Notes under the pieces: generated by a model
Told to the model about the DNA's origin: nothing
The model's database searches: none
The model's input: only the letters and a program-made list of their open reading frames with translations
Shown: positions 34,018-43,374 of the stretch, piece after piece
Layout: the number at the start of each line of letters is the position of its first letter
Numbering within the stretch: position 1 is the first letter of the stretch
NCBI RefSeq assembly: GCF_006438955.1
Contig: NZ_RCZK01000006.1
Coordinates: 124,001-188,000 of the forward strand
From: Sphingomonas oligophenolica
GTDB lineage: Bacteria; Pseudomonadota; Alphaproteobacteria; Sphingomonadales; Sphingomonadaceae
Length of the DNA stretch: 64,000 nt
Direction of reading: 5' to 3'
Translations under genes and position numbers: made by a program

Positions 34018-35093
34018 GATCGCGTCACCGTCATTTCCCCCGACACGCGCCCGTTCGCGGCGCTGAAGACGCTCGCGGTGACGTCGAACCCGGCAGCTTC
34101 CAGCGCGCGCTTGAAATCGGTCGGCAGCGATTCGCGCGCCGCGGTGACCGACAGGCGCAGCGATCCGTTGGGCGAAAAGTCGATTCCCGTCAGCTCGACC
34201 CCGGGGACCGTCCGCACCACCGCATAGACCGCCGCCGCGGTCGCTGTGAAGCCCGCGCCCGGCCCGCGTATGTCGGACAGGCGCTCGGCGAGCTGGCGAT
34301 CGACATCCGCCACGGTCTCGCCGCGGCGCAGCCCGGTCGCGCCCAGCGCATCCGCCCGCGCGGCGACCGCGTCCGCGCCGAAACGATATTGCGCGATACG
34401 GACCAGATCGATCGTCAGCGTCACGAGCAGGATCGCCGCGGCCAGCATCGCCAGCCGCCGGATCAACGCCCAATCGAGCGCCATCCGCCGCCGTCGCGCG
34501 AACATCCCCTGGCGCAGATCGAGCGACGGAGTCGCCGCATTCGCGATCAGCGCGGCGGTCAGCGCGTTCCGATCGAGGTCGGTCGGCTCCACCCCGCCGG
34601 TGACGAGTTCGGTCAGCCGCGCCTCGTCGGCAAACCCCATCGCGGGGCCGCGCACCACGCCCTCGCCAGCGGGGCGGGCGCGGATATAGCCGTCGTCGGG
34701 GCGCGGCAGCAGCATCGGCGCCGGGATCATCGCAACCGGATCGACCCCCGCCGCCGCGAGGCTCGCGAGCCATTCGCGCATCGATCCCGCGGCGACGACC
34801 CCGATCGGCCGATTCGCCGCGCGCTCGTCACCGACCGCGACATGGAGCTCGCCGAGCGGCGTCGCGCTCGCCTCCGCCACCACCAGCCGCGCCGCCGCGA
34901 TCGCCTGCGCGGTCGATCGATCGGGCAGTTCGGCCCAATGGAGCGTCACCGCGTCGGCGGGCGTGATCGCGATGACGGGCACGTCGACGTCGATCGCGGG
35001 CACACCCTCCCCCTCGCCGGTGACAGCGCCATCGGCGAGCGCGATCCAGCGATAGGGGCGCGGGCCGGAAGGGAGGAAGAGCAGCAACGTCAT
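34014..35093 (-). CDS. gspL: Type II secretion protein GspL
   Basis: A 359-residue protein whose first about 200 residues form the cytoplasmic actin-like domain that contacts GspE. One transmembrane helix (LIRRLAMLAAAILLVTLTIDLV) is near residues 207-228, and the periplasmic remainder contacts GspM. The order between gspK and gspM supports the call. Confidence 0.88.
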   Translation of the reverse strand: MTLLLFLPSGPRPYRWIALADGAVTGEGEGVPAIDVDVPVIAITPADAVTLHWAELPDRSTAQAIAAARLVVAEASATPLGELHVAVGDERAANRPIGVVAAGSMREWLASLAAAGVDPVAMIPAPMLLPRPDDGYIRARPAGEGVVRGPAMGFADEARLTELVTGGVEPTDLDRNALTAALIANAATPSLDLRQGMFARRRRMALDWALIRRLAMLAAAILLVTLTIDLVRIAQYRFGADAVAARADALGATGLRRGETVADVDRQLAERLSDIRGPGAGFTATAAAVYAVVRTVPGVELTGIDFSPNGSLRLSVTAARESLPTDFKRALEAAGFDVTASVFSAANGRVSGEMTVTRS

Positions 35094-36085
35094 GTCTGCT
35101 CACCCCATTGCCGCGATACGAGCCGCGCGGGAAGCCGCGTCGCATCGATCAGCGCATGTTCCCTCAATTGCGTCCCGTTCAGATTGACGTCGATGGTCAG
35201 CGCGAACCAGCCCGACGTCACTGACAATTGTCCGTCTCCCCCCGTGTCTGGCACGATCCCGCTCGCCCCATTGAGAAAGATCGCGACGCTGGGATAGCCA
35301 TCAGGAGGTCGCCGCACGAGCATCGTCTGCGCCTGCGCGACGCTCATCGTGTCGGGATAAAGCATTGCGACCAGAGCCGCCTTCTCAGGCTGGAGCGTGT
35401 TGACGTTGATCCGCGACAATTCCGCCTTGGGCTTGGTACAGACATAGGGGCGCAGCGTCGCATAGATATCGGGCGTTACGCCGTCGATCGCACGCAACTC
35501 GCTGGGGTCGGCCATGAGCGTGCCCGCGGTGCGATACGGCGTCGGCTTGGCGATATAAGTGCCGTCCTCCGCGCCCGACGGTTGCTGATTCTGATCGGTG
35601 TCGATCCAGTCGGCGGTGCTCGCCGCGATTCGGTCGGCGGACCCGGCGGGGATCTGGATCAGCCGCATCAGCCGCGCGAACTCGACGCGCGCGGTGGGAT
35701 AGGTCGTATAAACGCCCGGCGCCGATTCGCTCACCAGCCCGTTGAGGTTGAAGCAATTCCCACCATCGGTGACGCGCGCGATCGCGGTCCCGCCACCCGG
35801 CAGCGGCAGCCCGAACGGCGCCCCGCTCCACCCGCCCGCCAGCGTCACGCGGGTATTGTCCTTGCCGAGCAGGTTGCTGATCCGCGTCACCGCCAGCGCC
35901 TCGGCCGCCTCGGCGTAGCCCCGCGCCTGCGCTCCGGCGGCGGCATTCCCCGCGAGCCGCGTCGACAGTCGCAGCCGTTCGAGCGCGGTCCCCGCCAGCA
36001 CCGCGATCACCGCAACGAGCAGCAGCACCGTCAGCAACGCCGCGCCGCGTTCGCGCGCCGGCACGGCGGATTTACGGGGCTGCAT
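35090..36085 (-). CDS. gspK: Type II secretion pseudopilin GspK
   Basis: A 331-residue minor pseudopilin, larger than GspH to GspJ as usual. The basic leader is followed by RGAALLTVLLLVAVIAVLAGTALE, with cleavage expected after the G of ERG. A long globular part contains the helical insertion (SADRIAASTADWIDTDQNQQPSGAED) and calcium-type acidic residues. It caps the pseudopilus tip with GspI and GspJ. Confidence 0.9.
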   Translation of the reverse strand: MQPRKSAVPARERGAALLTVLLLVAVIAVLAGTALERLRLSTRLAGNAAAGAQARGYAEAAEALAVTRISNLLGKDNTRVTLAGGWSGAPFGLPLPGGGTAIARVTDGGNCFNLNGLVSESAPGVYTTYPTARVEFARLMRLIQIPAGSADRIAASTADWIDTDQNQQPSGAEDGTYIAKPTPYRTAGTLMADPSELRAIDGVTPDIYATLRPYVCTKPKAELSRINVNTLQPEKAALVAMLYPDTMSVAQAQTMLVRRPPDGYPSVAIFLNGASGIVPDTGGDGQLSVTSGWFALTIDVNLNGTQLREHALIDATRLPARLVSRQWGEQT

Positions 36086-36725
36086 TCGCCGCCCCTGGCA
36101 CCGGTGGGGGTGCATAACCCGTGCCGATCAGCATCATCGCGCGATAGCCCTGCCCACCCTTCCGCGCGATCGACAGTTCGACCGCTTCTGGCAAGGGCGC
36201 GCCCTGCGACCCATCCCACCGGTCGCTCCACGCGCCCTTGAACCGATACCGCGCCGACACCCGGTCGACATTAGTAAGCAAGGCGGTGGCGGGAAGCGGC
36301 GCGGCCCCGTCGACCATCGGATACGCGATCCGCTGGAGCACCCCGCCCTCGACGCGATACGCCACCTTCTGCAGGCTCGCGCGCGGCGCAGCATCGATGT
36401 TGCTCCACCCGGCGCGGACGAAGCGCATCTGGCCATCGCTAGTGCCGGTGAACGCGGGTTGCACCGTGCCACCTTCGTCGCGCGCGGCGCGCATCGTCGC
36501 CTGCCCCAGATCGCCCGACATCAGCGCGAGCGTGCGGTTAAGCGCCGACACATCGTCGAACTTCGCCCCCGTGGTCTGCTGCGCGCGCACGCTCAGCGAC
36601 AGGATCGCCACCCCCGCCGCCGCCAGCATCCCAAAGATCAGCAGCGATACCATCACCTCGACAAGCGTGAAGCCCGCCTCGTCGGCGCGAACTCCCGGGC
36701 CGACGCCAAGTGGCGCGCCGGTCAT
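36072..36725 (-). CDS. gspJ: Type II secretion pseudopilin GspJ
   Basis: A 217-residue minor pseudopilin with prepilin motif ADEAGFTLVEVMVSLLIF; cleavage is expected after the G. The beta-rich C-terminus follows. It sits between GspI and GspK in the tip complex. Overlaps with both neighbouring genes suggest translational coupling. Confidence 0.9.
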   Translation of the reverse strand: MTGAPLGVGPGVRADEAGFTLVEVMVSLLIFGMLAAAGVAILSLSVRAQQTTGAKFDDVSALNRTLALMSGDLGQATMRAARDEGGTVQPAFTGTSDGQMRFVRAGWSNIDAAPRASLQKVAYRVEGGVLQRIAYPMVDGAAPLPATALLTNVDRVSARYRFKGAWSDRWDGSQGAPLPEAVELSIARKGGQGYRAMMLIGTGYAPPPVPGAANAAP

Positions 36726-37177
36726 GTCGCCGTCGCCGCCGCATTGGTGGCGGGCGCAATCGCGGGGTCGGGCTCGCGATCGGGGGGACGGACCATCGTC
36801 GCGCGCCCGTCGACGTTGCCCGACGGTCCGCGCACCGCGACCTCGATCCGCACGATCGCGGGGTTGCCGGTCGGATAGACCCCGCGCTGCCATGTCCAGC
36901 TGCGCCCGGCGTTCACCTCGATCCCGCTGCTCATCCCCAGCGTCGGCACCCGCCCCTCGCTCACCGCGTCGACCGCGACGTTGCGCGCGACCAGGTTGGC
37001 GACGAGGGTTTCGTCGAGGATCGACGCCCCACGCGCGGTCGCGGTCTCGAGCCGGATCAACGCGAGCACCGCCAGGCTGAACACCGCGAGCGCGACCATG
37101 ATCTCGATCAGCGTAAAACCGTGTTCGGCGGCGCACCGCAAGCCGCGCCGATCAGCCGACGACACGAACGGTTCCAT
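36722..37177 (-). CDS. gspI: Type II secretion pseudopilin GspI
   Basis: A 151-residue minor pseudopilin with prepilin site CAAEHGFTLIEIMVALAVFSLAVLALIR. The start at 37177 (MEPFVSSADRRG) gives a leader of about 21 residues; longer frames are less likely. A small globular domain follows. It belongs to the tip complex with GspJ and GspK. Confidence 0.9.
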   Translation of the reverse strand: MEPFVSSADRRGLRCAAEHGFTLIEIMVALAVFSLAVLALIRLETATARGASILDETLVANLVARNVAVDAVSEGRVPTLGMSSGIEVNAGRSWTWQRGVYPTGNPAIVRIEVAVRGPSGNVDGRATMVRPPDREPDPAIAPATNAAATAT

Positions 37178-37637
37178 CGGCGTCGATCTGGACGTCCGCG
37201 CGCGCCCCGCTCCGCCGCAGCGAGACGGTCGCGGCTCGATCCGCAAGCCCGGTTTCGTCGAACGTCACGCGGGTGCGACCCCCGGCATCGCCGATCGTGG
37301 CGCTCGTTCCCTCGGTCCACTGGGTGACCCGTAACGGCTTTTCCGCGATCGGCACCCAGCTCCCCGCCAGCCGCCGGTCGAAGCCATAGCCGCCGCCCGT
37401 CACCCACAGACTGACGGGGTGCGCCTCGACGATCGCGGTGTCGTGCGCACCCTTGACGCGCAGCGCGAACCGCGCGGCCTCGTCGGTCACCCGCCCACGC
37501 GGATCGGGCATCGCCCACATCACCACTGCCGATGCGAGCCCGATAATCGTCACGACGACCATCAGCTCGACGAGGGTGAAGCCTCGCTCCCCGACGGCGC
37601 GCGCGGCGGCGTTACTGCCAGTTGCCGATGTCGGCAT
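37152..37637 (-). CDS. gspH: Type II secretion pseudopilin GspH
   Basis: A 161-residue minor pseudopilin with site VGERGFTLVELMVVVTIIGLASAVVMW and a beta-rich domain. The start at 37637 overlaps the gspG stop by 26 bases, a common arrangement in gsp operons. It links the tip complex to the GspG shaft. Confidence 0.9.
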   Translation of the reverse strand: MPTSATGSNAAARAVGERGFTLVELMVVVTIIGLASAVVMWAMPDPRGRVTDEAARFALRVKGAHDTAIVEAHPVSLWVTGGGYGFDRRLAGSWVPIAEKPLRVTQWTEGTSATIGDAGGRTRVTFDETGLADRAATVSLRRSGARADVQIDADGTVRVVG

Positions 37638-38130
37638 CGATCCCCTCGCCGCCTTCCTTGCCGTCGGCGCCGAAGGTCCACACGTCCGCTTCGCCATGCT
37701 GGCCCGGCGCGGCATAGAGATAGGGTTTGCCCCACGGATCGTTGGGCAGCTTCTTGAGATACCCGCCGCGCTGATAGCGCGAGGGATCGGCCAGCCCCGC
37801 CGGCGCGGTGACGAGCGCGTTGATCCCCTGCGCCGTCGTCGGATAGCTGAGGTTCTGAAGCTTGTAGAGTTCGAGCCCGCCCTCGATCTGCGCGATATCC
37901 GCCTTCGCCTTCTCGATCCGCGCCTTGTCGCCCGACGGCAGCACGTTGATCGCGACGATCGTCGCGAGCAGGCCGATGATGACGATCACGACCATCAGTT
38001 CCACGAGGGTAAAGCCGTCTTCCCCGCGCTCCCCCTGCTCCGTTCGCCCTGAGCTTGTCGAAGGGCGCTTGCGGGTTACGTGTTTCGACAAGCTCAGCAC
38101 GATCGGGAAGGGGGTCGGGGAATGACGCAT
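37612..38130 (-). CDS. gspG: Type II secretion major pseudopilin GspG with unusually long leader
   Basis: A 172-residue protein whose mature part starts at F40 in GEDGFTLVELMVVIVIIG, followed by the classic GspG body (LQNLSYPTTAQGINALVTAP; WGKPYLYAAPGQHG). The leader of 39 residues is far longer than the usual 6-12. Residues about 8-31 (FPIVLSLSKHV ... SSGRTE) come from a palindromic repeat pair. Because the prepilin peptidase removes the leader, the insertion may be tolerated. GAGAGG lies just before the ATG at 38130. Confidence 0.9.
   Translation of the reverse strand: MRHSPTPFPIVLSLSKHVTRKRPSTSSGRTEQGERGEDGFTLVELMVVIVIIGLLATIVAINVLPSGDKARIEKAKADIAQIEGGLELYKLQNLSYPTTAQGINALVTAPAGLADPSRYQRGGYLKKLPNDPWGKPYLYAAPGQHGEADVWTFGADGKEGGEGIDADIGNWQ
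38040..38107. repeat. Inverted repeat pair encoding the GspG leader
   Basis: The two arms, 38040-38067 (CCGTTCGCCCTGAGCTTGTC...) and 38079-38107 (containing TTTCGACAAGCTCAGCACG), carry the same TTCGACAAGCTCAG core as the ccmF element, here only about 11 nt apart. Both lie in frame in the gspG leader region, giving LSLSKHV and STSSGRTE-type peptides. Confidence 0.8.
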
Positions 38131-38138
38131 AAAACCTC

Positions 38139-39362
38139 TCAAGTGCCCGCCAGCGTGTTGAGCTGGAGGATCGGCAACAAGATCGCGAGCACGATCGTCG
38201 CGACGATCCCGCCCATCACGACGATGATAGCAGGTTCGAGCAGCGATAGCGCGGTCGCGGTGAAACGATCGAACTCGCGTTCGAGATAGTCGGCAGCGCG
38301 TTCGAGCATCTCGTCGAGCCGTCCCGCCGCCTCGCCCGATGCGGCAAGATACGTCAGCAGCGGGGGAAAGACGCCTGCACGGCGCATCGCGGCGGACAGG
38401 CTGCCACCGCCGCGAATATTGGTGACGATCTCGTCGGAGGCGAGCTTGAGGCGGCGGTTGTGGATCGTGCTCGCGGTCAGCGTCAGCCCTTCGAGCAGCG
38501 GCAGGCGGCTGGCGACCATCGTCCCCAATGTCCGCGCCATCCGTGCCGCATGGAGATCGCGGAGCAGGCGCCCGAGCAGTGGAATGCGGAGCAGCCAGCT
38601 GTCGAACGCGAGCCGCAGCGTTTCGTCCTTGAGCACGCGCCACCCGATGAAGGCCGCACCCCCGATCACGAGCAGCATCACCCACCAATAACCGACGAGG
38701 AAATCGGACAGCGCAATCACGATCCGCGTCAGTAGCGGCAGTTGCTGCCCGACGTTGTCGAATTGTTCGACGACCTGCGGCACGACGAACATCATCAGCG
38801 CGGTGACGACGCCCAGGGCGACGATCGCAAGGATGGTCGGATAGGCGAGCGCGGTGATCAGCTTGCCGCGGATTTCGGCCTGGCGTTCGAGCAGCGCGGC
38901 GAGCCGATCGAGGATCGTCGGCAGCGTTCCCGAACTCTCGCCCGCCGCCACCATCGCGCGATAGAGCGGCGGGAAGCTCTTGGGTGCCCGCGCCATCGAA
39001 TCGGCGAGCCGCCGCCCTTCGACGACCCCCGCGTGGACCTGCGCCACGATCGCGCGGACGCGCTCGTCTTCGGTCTGGCGGGTGATCGTGCGCAGGCTCT
39101 CCTCGAGCGGAGAGACCCGGTTGAGCGTCGCCAGCTGGCGGGTAAACAGCGTCAGGTTCTTGCCCGAAATCTTGGGCGCCCCGAGCGTGAGCTCGAACAG
39201 CGGACGACCCTTGGTGGCGGGCGCGGACCCTGGCTCGATCCGGACGACGTAGAGCTTCTTCGCATCGAGCGAGGCGCGCGCGACGTCGATGTCCGCCGCA
39301 GCGAGATGGCCCCGCCGCTCCGCGCCACGCGTGTCGATCGCGATATAGTCGAAGTCGGCCAC
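38139..39362 (-). CDS. gspF: Type II secretion inner-membrane platform protein GspF
   Basis: A 407-residue polytopic protein. Two cytoplasmic GspF domains (TRQLATLNRVSPLEESL ... GESSGTLPTILDRLA; and MARTLGTMVASRLPLLEGL ... GEAAGRLDEML) alternate with three membrane helices. It anchors the secretion motor. The GTG start at 39362 is nine bases after GGAGG, a site that lies in the arm of a repeat element filling the gspE-gspF gap. Confidence 0.92.
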   Translation of the reverse strand: MADFDYIAIDTRGAERRGHLAAADIDVARASLDAKKLYVVRIEPGSAPATKGRPLFELTLGAPKISGKNLTLFTRQLATLNRVSPLEESLRTITRQTEDERVRAIVAQVHAGVVEGRRLADSMARAPKSFPPLYRAMVAAGESSGTLPTILDRLAALLERQAEIRGKLITALAYPTILAIVALGVVTALMMFVVPQVVEQFDNVGQQLPLLTRIVIALSDFLVGYWWVMLLVIGGAAFIGWRVLKDETLRLAFDSWLLRIPLLGRLLRDLHAARMARTLGTMVASRLPLLEGLTLTASTIHNRRLKLASDEIVTNIRGGGSLSAAMRRAGVFPPLLTYLAASGEAAGRLDEMLERAADYLEREFDRFTATALSLLEPAIIVVMGGIVATIVLAILLPILQLNTLAGT

Positions 39363-39367
39363 GCCCT

Positions 39368-39501
39368 TAATCCTCCCCCGCCAAGGGGAGGTGGCAGCCG
39401 TCAGGCTGACGGAGGGGGAGGATACGGGGCGAAAGCGATCCGCCGCCCGCCCCCTCCGAGCCGCTGGCGCGGCCCACCTCCCCCCGACGGGGGAGGATCG
39501 A
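39368..39501. repeat. GC-rich inverted repeat between gspE and gspF
   Basis: The 146-nt gap between gspE and gspF is almost entirely one composite palindrome. An element starting ATCCTCCCCCGCCAAGGGG (39370-39388) and continuing to GGAGGGGG (39411-39418) is mirrored at about 39451-39498 (CCCCTCCGAGCC... to GGGGGAGGAT). This is a second REP-like family, distinct from the TTCGACAAGCTCAG type. It lies inside the operon and its left arm provides the gspF ribosome-binding site. Confidence 0.8.
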
Positions 39502-39508
39502 TTCGACG

Positions 39509-41146
39509 TCACCCACCCACCGCCTCCACCACCGGATCGGTCGCGTCGCGGCGCGACACGCGAACCGCTTCGGCGGCGGTGGTCATGCCGGCACGCACCA
39601 GCGCGCGCGCCGCATCGGCCAGGCTCGGTGAGTTGCGGAACGCATGATGCGCGATCGACGCTTCGTCGCCGCCTTCGTTGATCAGACGGCGGATCGTTTC
39701 GTCGATCCGGATCGCCTCGAACACCCCGATCCGCCCCTTGTAGCCGGTATGCCCGCACTGGTCGCACCCGACCGGCTCGAACACCGTTTCGCCCGCGTCG
39801 ATCCCCATCATCGTCGCGACGCTTGGCGGCGCAGGCACCGGCTGGCGGCACACCTCGCACAATCGCCGTACCAGCCGCTGCGCGATCACCGCGCGCAACG
39901 TCGAGGCGAGCAGGAACGGCTCGACCTTCATGTCGCGCATTCGCGTGATCGCGCCGATCGCGTCGTTGGTGTGAACCGTCGAGAGCACCAGATGCCCGGT
40001 CAACGACGCTTGCACCGCGATCTCCGCGGTCTCGCGATCGCGGATTTCGCCGACCATGACGACATCGGGGTCCTGCCGCAGGATCGCGCGCAAGCCCGCC
40101 GCGAAGGTCAGCCCGACCTTCGGATTAACCTGGGTCTGTCCCACCCCATCGACCGCATATTCGACCGGGTCCTCGACCGTCAGAATATTGCGGCTGCCGT
40201 CGTTGAGTAACCGGAGCGCGGCATATAGCGTCGTCGTCTTGCCCGACCCGGTCGGCCCGGTGACAAGGATGATGCCATTGGGTTCGGTCAGCGCGCCGGT
40301 CAGCAGCGCGTACATCGCGGGATCGAGCCCGAGCGCGGGCAGATCGATCCCCGCATTCTCCTTGTCGAGGATCCGCAGCACCACGCGCTCGCCCGCCCGC
40401 GACGGCAGCGTCGAGACGCGCACGTCGAGCAGCTTGCCGCCGAGCGTCAGCCCCATCCGCCCGTCCTGCGGCACGCGGCGCTCGGCGATGTCGAGCCGCG
40501 CCATCACCTTGACGCGGCTGACGACGACGGGCGCGACATGCGGCGGCATCCGCAACGTTTCGCGCAGCACGCCGTCGATCCGCATCCGAACGACGAGTCC
40601 CGACTCATACGGCTCGATATGGATGTCGGACACGCCGTTGCGCGCGGCATCGGCGATGATCCCGTTGATCAGCCGGATCGCGGGGGCATCGTCGGCGGTG
40701 TCGAGCAGATCCTCGGCGGTCGGCAGGTCGCCCGCGAGGCTGTCGAGTTCGTCGCCCATCCCGACCGCGGCGAGCGCGTTGGCCTGCCCATCCATCGCGT
40801 AATTGTCGCTCAACAACCGGTCGAACGCGGCGGGTTCAACGAAGCTGACGTCGAACGGTCGTCCCAGATAGCGCCGGAGTTCGATCAGCACCGTGGGCTC
40901 CGCGCCCTCACGCATCGCGACGGTCAGATGGGTGTCAGCGTCCGAATGTTCGACCACGACGCCGAACCGGCGCGCGAACGCATAGGGGATCGTGACCGCT
41001 CCCATCGGCATCTCGGTCGCGGCGGCGGGATCGGGAACGAGTCCCTCGACATGTTCCCCGACGATCGCGCCGCTGGCAAGGTCGATCACCTCGTCGACAA
41101 CGATCTCGCCGCCGGTCTCGACGTCGTTGCCGCGGCGGATGATCAC
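39509..41146 (-). CDS. gspE: Type II secretion ATPase GspE
   Basis: A 545-residue cytoplasmic ATPase. Walker A is GPTGSGKTTTLYAAL (about 300-314), the Asp box is ILTVEDPVEY, Walker B is DVVMVGEIRD and the His box is STVHTNDA. The zinc-binding CEVC...CDQCGHTGYKGR motif near the C-terminus is intact. The N-terminal domain that docks on GspL is present. It powers pseudopilus assembly. The ATG overlaps the gspD stop by four bases. Confidence 0.94.
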   Translation of the reverse strand: MIIRRGNDVETGGEIVVDEVIDLASGAIVGEHVEGLVPDPAAATEMPMGAVTIPYAFARRFGVVVEHSDADTHLTVAMREGAEPTVLIELRRYLGRPFDVSFVEPAAFDRLLSDNYAMDGQANALAAVGMGDELDSLAGDLPTAEDLLDTADDAPAIRLINGIIADAARNGVSDIHIEPYESGLVVRMRIDGVLRETLRMPPHVAPVVVSRVKVMARLDIAERRVPQDGRMGLTLGGKLLDVRVSTLPSRAGERVVLRILDKENAGIDLPALGLDPAMYALLTGALTEPNGIILVTGPTGSGKTTTLYAALRLLNDGSRNILTVEDPVEYAVDGVGQTQVNPKVGLTFAAGLRAILRQDPDVVMVGEIRDRETAEIAVQASLTGHLVLSTVHTNDAIGAITRMRDMKVEPFLLASTLRAVIAQRLVRRLCEVCRQPVPAPPSVATMMGIDAGETVFEPVGCDQCGHTGYKGRIGVFEAIRIDETIRRLINEGGDEASIAHHAFRNSPSLADAARALVRAGMTTAAEAVRVSRRDATDPVVEAVGG

Positions 41147-43374
41147 CGCCGGTTCTCCGGGCGGATCACGCTCGTCGTGTTGCGTTCGATCGGCACCCCA
41201 ATCCGCGGATCTTCGATATTGCCGGGCACGGGGGCCGACGGGATCGGAGCCGCCGCGGCCATATAGTCGCGCACCAACTGGTCGATCGATGGTTCCTCGT
41301 TGGGCGACTGCAGCCCCTGCTGGAGGCGGAGGTAACCATAGCGTTGTTCGGTCAGCTTCTCGCTGTCCTCCGCATTGCGCAGGATCGTCGGGCGGATGAA
41401 GATCATCAAATTCGTCTTGGTGCGCTGCTTCGCCTTCGATTTGAACAGATTGCCGATCACCGGGATATCACCGAGAAACGGAATCTTCTCGATCGTGCGG
41501 CGCTCGTCGTCGCTGAGCAAGCCGCTGATCACCGCGATCTGGCCGTCGTCGACGGTTCGCGTCGTTTCGACCTCGCGCTTGTTGAGAATCAGGTCGCTGT
41601 TGTCGCTCGACACCGGTCCCGCGATGGAACTGACTTCCAATCGCAGGTTCAGCTTGACGGTTCCGCTCGAATTCACCTGTGGCCGCACCGTCAGCTCGAT
41701 CCCGACATTCTCGCGCTGCGTCGTGCGAAACGCGTTGTCGAAATTGGACGACAGCGCCTGCCCCGTCGTAATCGGGATTTCCTGCCCGACCAGGCTGTGC
41801 GCCTCCTGATTGTCGAGCGTGACGAGATGCGGCACCTGGAGCAGATTGGAGGTCGTGTCGCTCTTCACCGCGTTGATGATCGCGCCGAAGATCGTGTTGC
41901 CGATCTTGCCGCCAAACCCCCCGAGCCCTCCCGACGCCCCCAGGATCGAGGTGATCGCGGATTGCGCCAGTTGATTGCTTACCGTCGTATCGGTCCCGGT
42001 GACGACGTTCTGGCCGTTGATCGTGGTCGTCGTCGTCGCGATCGACCGCGCGCCGATCGCGCCTGCGATCTGGAGGATGTTCGGCGCCGAATTCTGGAAC
42101 GTCGACGCCGCGAACGCGCCGCCGCTGGGGTTGGCAAGCAGGAACTGAGCCCCCAGCCGGTTGACCGTGGCGTCGGAAACTTCGGCGACAATCGCTTCGA
42201 CCAGCACCTGTTCGCGGCGCGTATCGAGCTGCTGGATCACCGCCGTCAGCTGGCGCTGGATGTCGGCGGGTGCGGCGATCACGATCGCGTTCGCCCCCAG
42301 GAAGCGCGTCACGACCGCGGCGGTGCGCCCACCCTGGGTGGTAATCGCTGGCTGCCCGGCACCGCTACCTCTCGCCTGCCCCGCGGGTGCCTGTTGCTGG
42401 ACGACCGGCGCGGGAGTCGTGCCGCTACCGTTGGCGGTCGCTCCGAACCTCGATCGCGACAGCTGGTTTTGTTGCGGCATATCGGGGGTCTGCCCGACGA
42501 GTTGCTGGAGCACCGGCAGCAGCTGTTCGGCGTCGGCATTCTCGAGGAATACCACCTTGATCTCGGTGCCGTTGCGCGCCTTTTGGTCTAGATCGAGCGC
42601 GACCTGCGCCAGCCGCGCGACGCTGGGAGCATCCCCGCGGATCACGATCGAGTTGGAACTCTCGACCGCGACGACGCTCGCCCCCGGCCCGCTCGCCGCC
42701 GCGCCCTGCGCGCCGCCCGCGGGCGCGCTGCTCGCCCCCAGCCCCGACAGCGCGGCTGCAATTTCGCGCGCATTGGCATTCTTCAGGGTGACGACGCGGG
42801 TCGCTGCGCTGTCATTGTCGATTCGCGCCAGCACCTGGCGGATCCGCCGGATATTGTCCGCGAAATCGACGATGACCAGGCTGTTGCCCGCGCGGTTGGC
42901 GGTGACCGAGCCTTGCGCGCTGACCAGCGGTCGGACGGTGTCGAGCGCGCTTTGGGCGTCGATCGATCGCAAGCGGACGATCTCGGTCACATAGCTGTTG
43001 CGGTTTGCGCCCGCAATTCCGACCCGGCTGGGCTGCGACACCGCGTTGTCGATCGGCTGGACCCGCAGCGCGCCATTGCCGGTCGGCACCGCGACGAGCC
43101 CATTGGCGCGCAGCGTCGAAAGGAATATCTCGAAATATTCCGATCGGCTGAGCGGATGATCGGTGACCACGGTCACCTTACCCTGGACGCGATTGTCGAT
43201 GATGAAGGTCCGCCCCGTCACCTTCGCGGCATCCGCGATGAACGCGCGAATGTCGGCGTCGCGGACGTTCAGCGTCGTCTGCGCCATTGCCGCCACCGGC
43301 AACTGGGCGACGAGCGCGAACGCCAGACCGGGGACGAGGGCGCGCGCGATCAAGAACTTGGACATGATGCTCAT
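41143..43374 (-). CDS. gspD: Type II secretion outer-membrane secretin GspD
   Basis: A 743-residue secretin. A signal peptide ends near AMAQ, followed by four N domains (N0: TLNVRDADIRAFIADAAKVTG; N1-N3 with SVTANRAGNSLVIVD and RGDAPSVARL-type repeats, with a Gly/Ser/Ala-rich linker in N3). The C-terminal secretin domain (EAHSLVGQEIPITTGQ ... VSSIAGPVSSD ... VISGLLSDDERRTIEKIPFLGDIPVIGNLFK) forms the outer-membrane channel. A pilotin (gspS) is not evident in the window. Confidence 0.95.
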   Translation of the reverse strand: MSIMSKFLIARALVPGLAFALVAQLPVAAMAQTTLNVRDADIRAFIADAAKVTGRTFIIDNRVQGKVTVVTDHPLSRSEYFEIFLSTLRANGLVAVPTGNGALRVQPIDNAVSQPSRVGIAGANRNSYVTEIVRLRSIDAQSALDTVRPLVSAQGSVTANRAGNSLVIVDFADNIRRIRQVLARIDNDSAATRVVTLKNANAREIAAALSGLGASSAPAGGAQGAAASGPGASVVAVESSNSIVIRGDAPSVARLAQVALDLDQKARNGTEIKVVFLENADAEQLLPVLQQLVGQTPDMPQQNQLSRSRFGATANGSGTTPAPVVQQQAPAGQARGSGAGQPAITTQGGRTAAVVTRFLGANAIVIAAPADIQRQLTAVIQQLDTRREQVLVEAIVAEVSDATVNRLGAQFLLANPSGGAFAASTFQNSAPNILQIAGAIGARSIATTTTTINGQNVVTGTDTTVSNQLAQSAITSILGASGGLGGFGGKIGNTIFGAIINAVKSDTTSNLLQVPHLVTLDNQEAHSLVGQEIPITTGQALSSNFDNAFRTTQRENVGIELTVRPQVNSSGTVKLNLRLEVSSIAGPVSSDNSDLILNKREVETTRTVDDGQIAVISGLLSDDERRTIEKIPFLGDIPVIGNLFKSKAKQRTKTNLMIFIRPTILRNAEDSEKLTEQRYGYLRLQQGLQSPNEEPSIDQLVRDYMAAAAPIPSAPVPGNIEDPRIGVPIERNTTSVIRPENRR

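Noticed and set aside
37612..38688. GspG extended to the start at 38688
   Set aside because: The extension is antisense-like sequence within gspF; the ATG at 38130 has a ribosome site and already gives a long leader.
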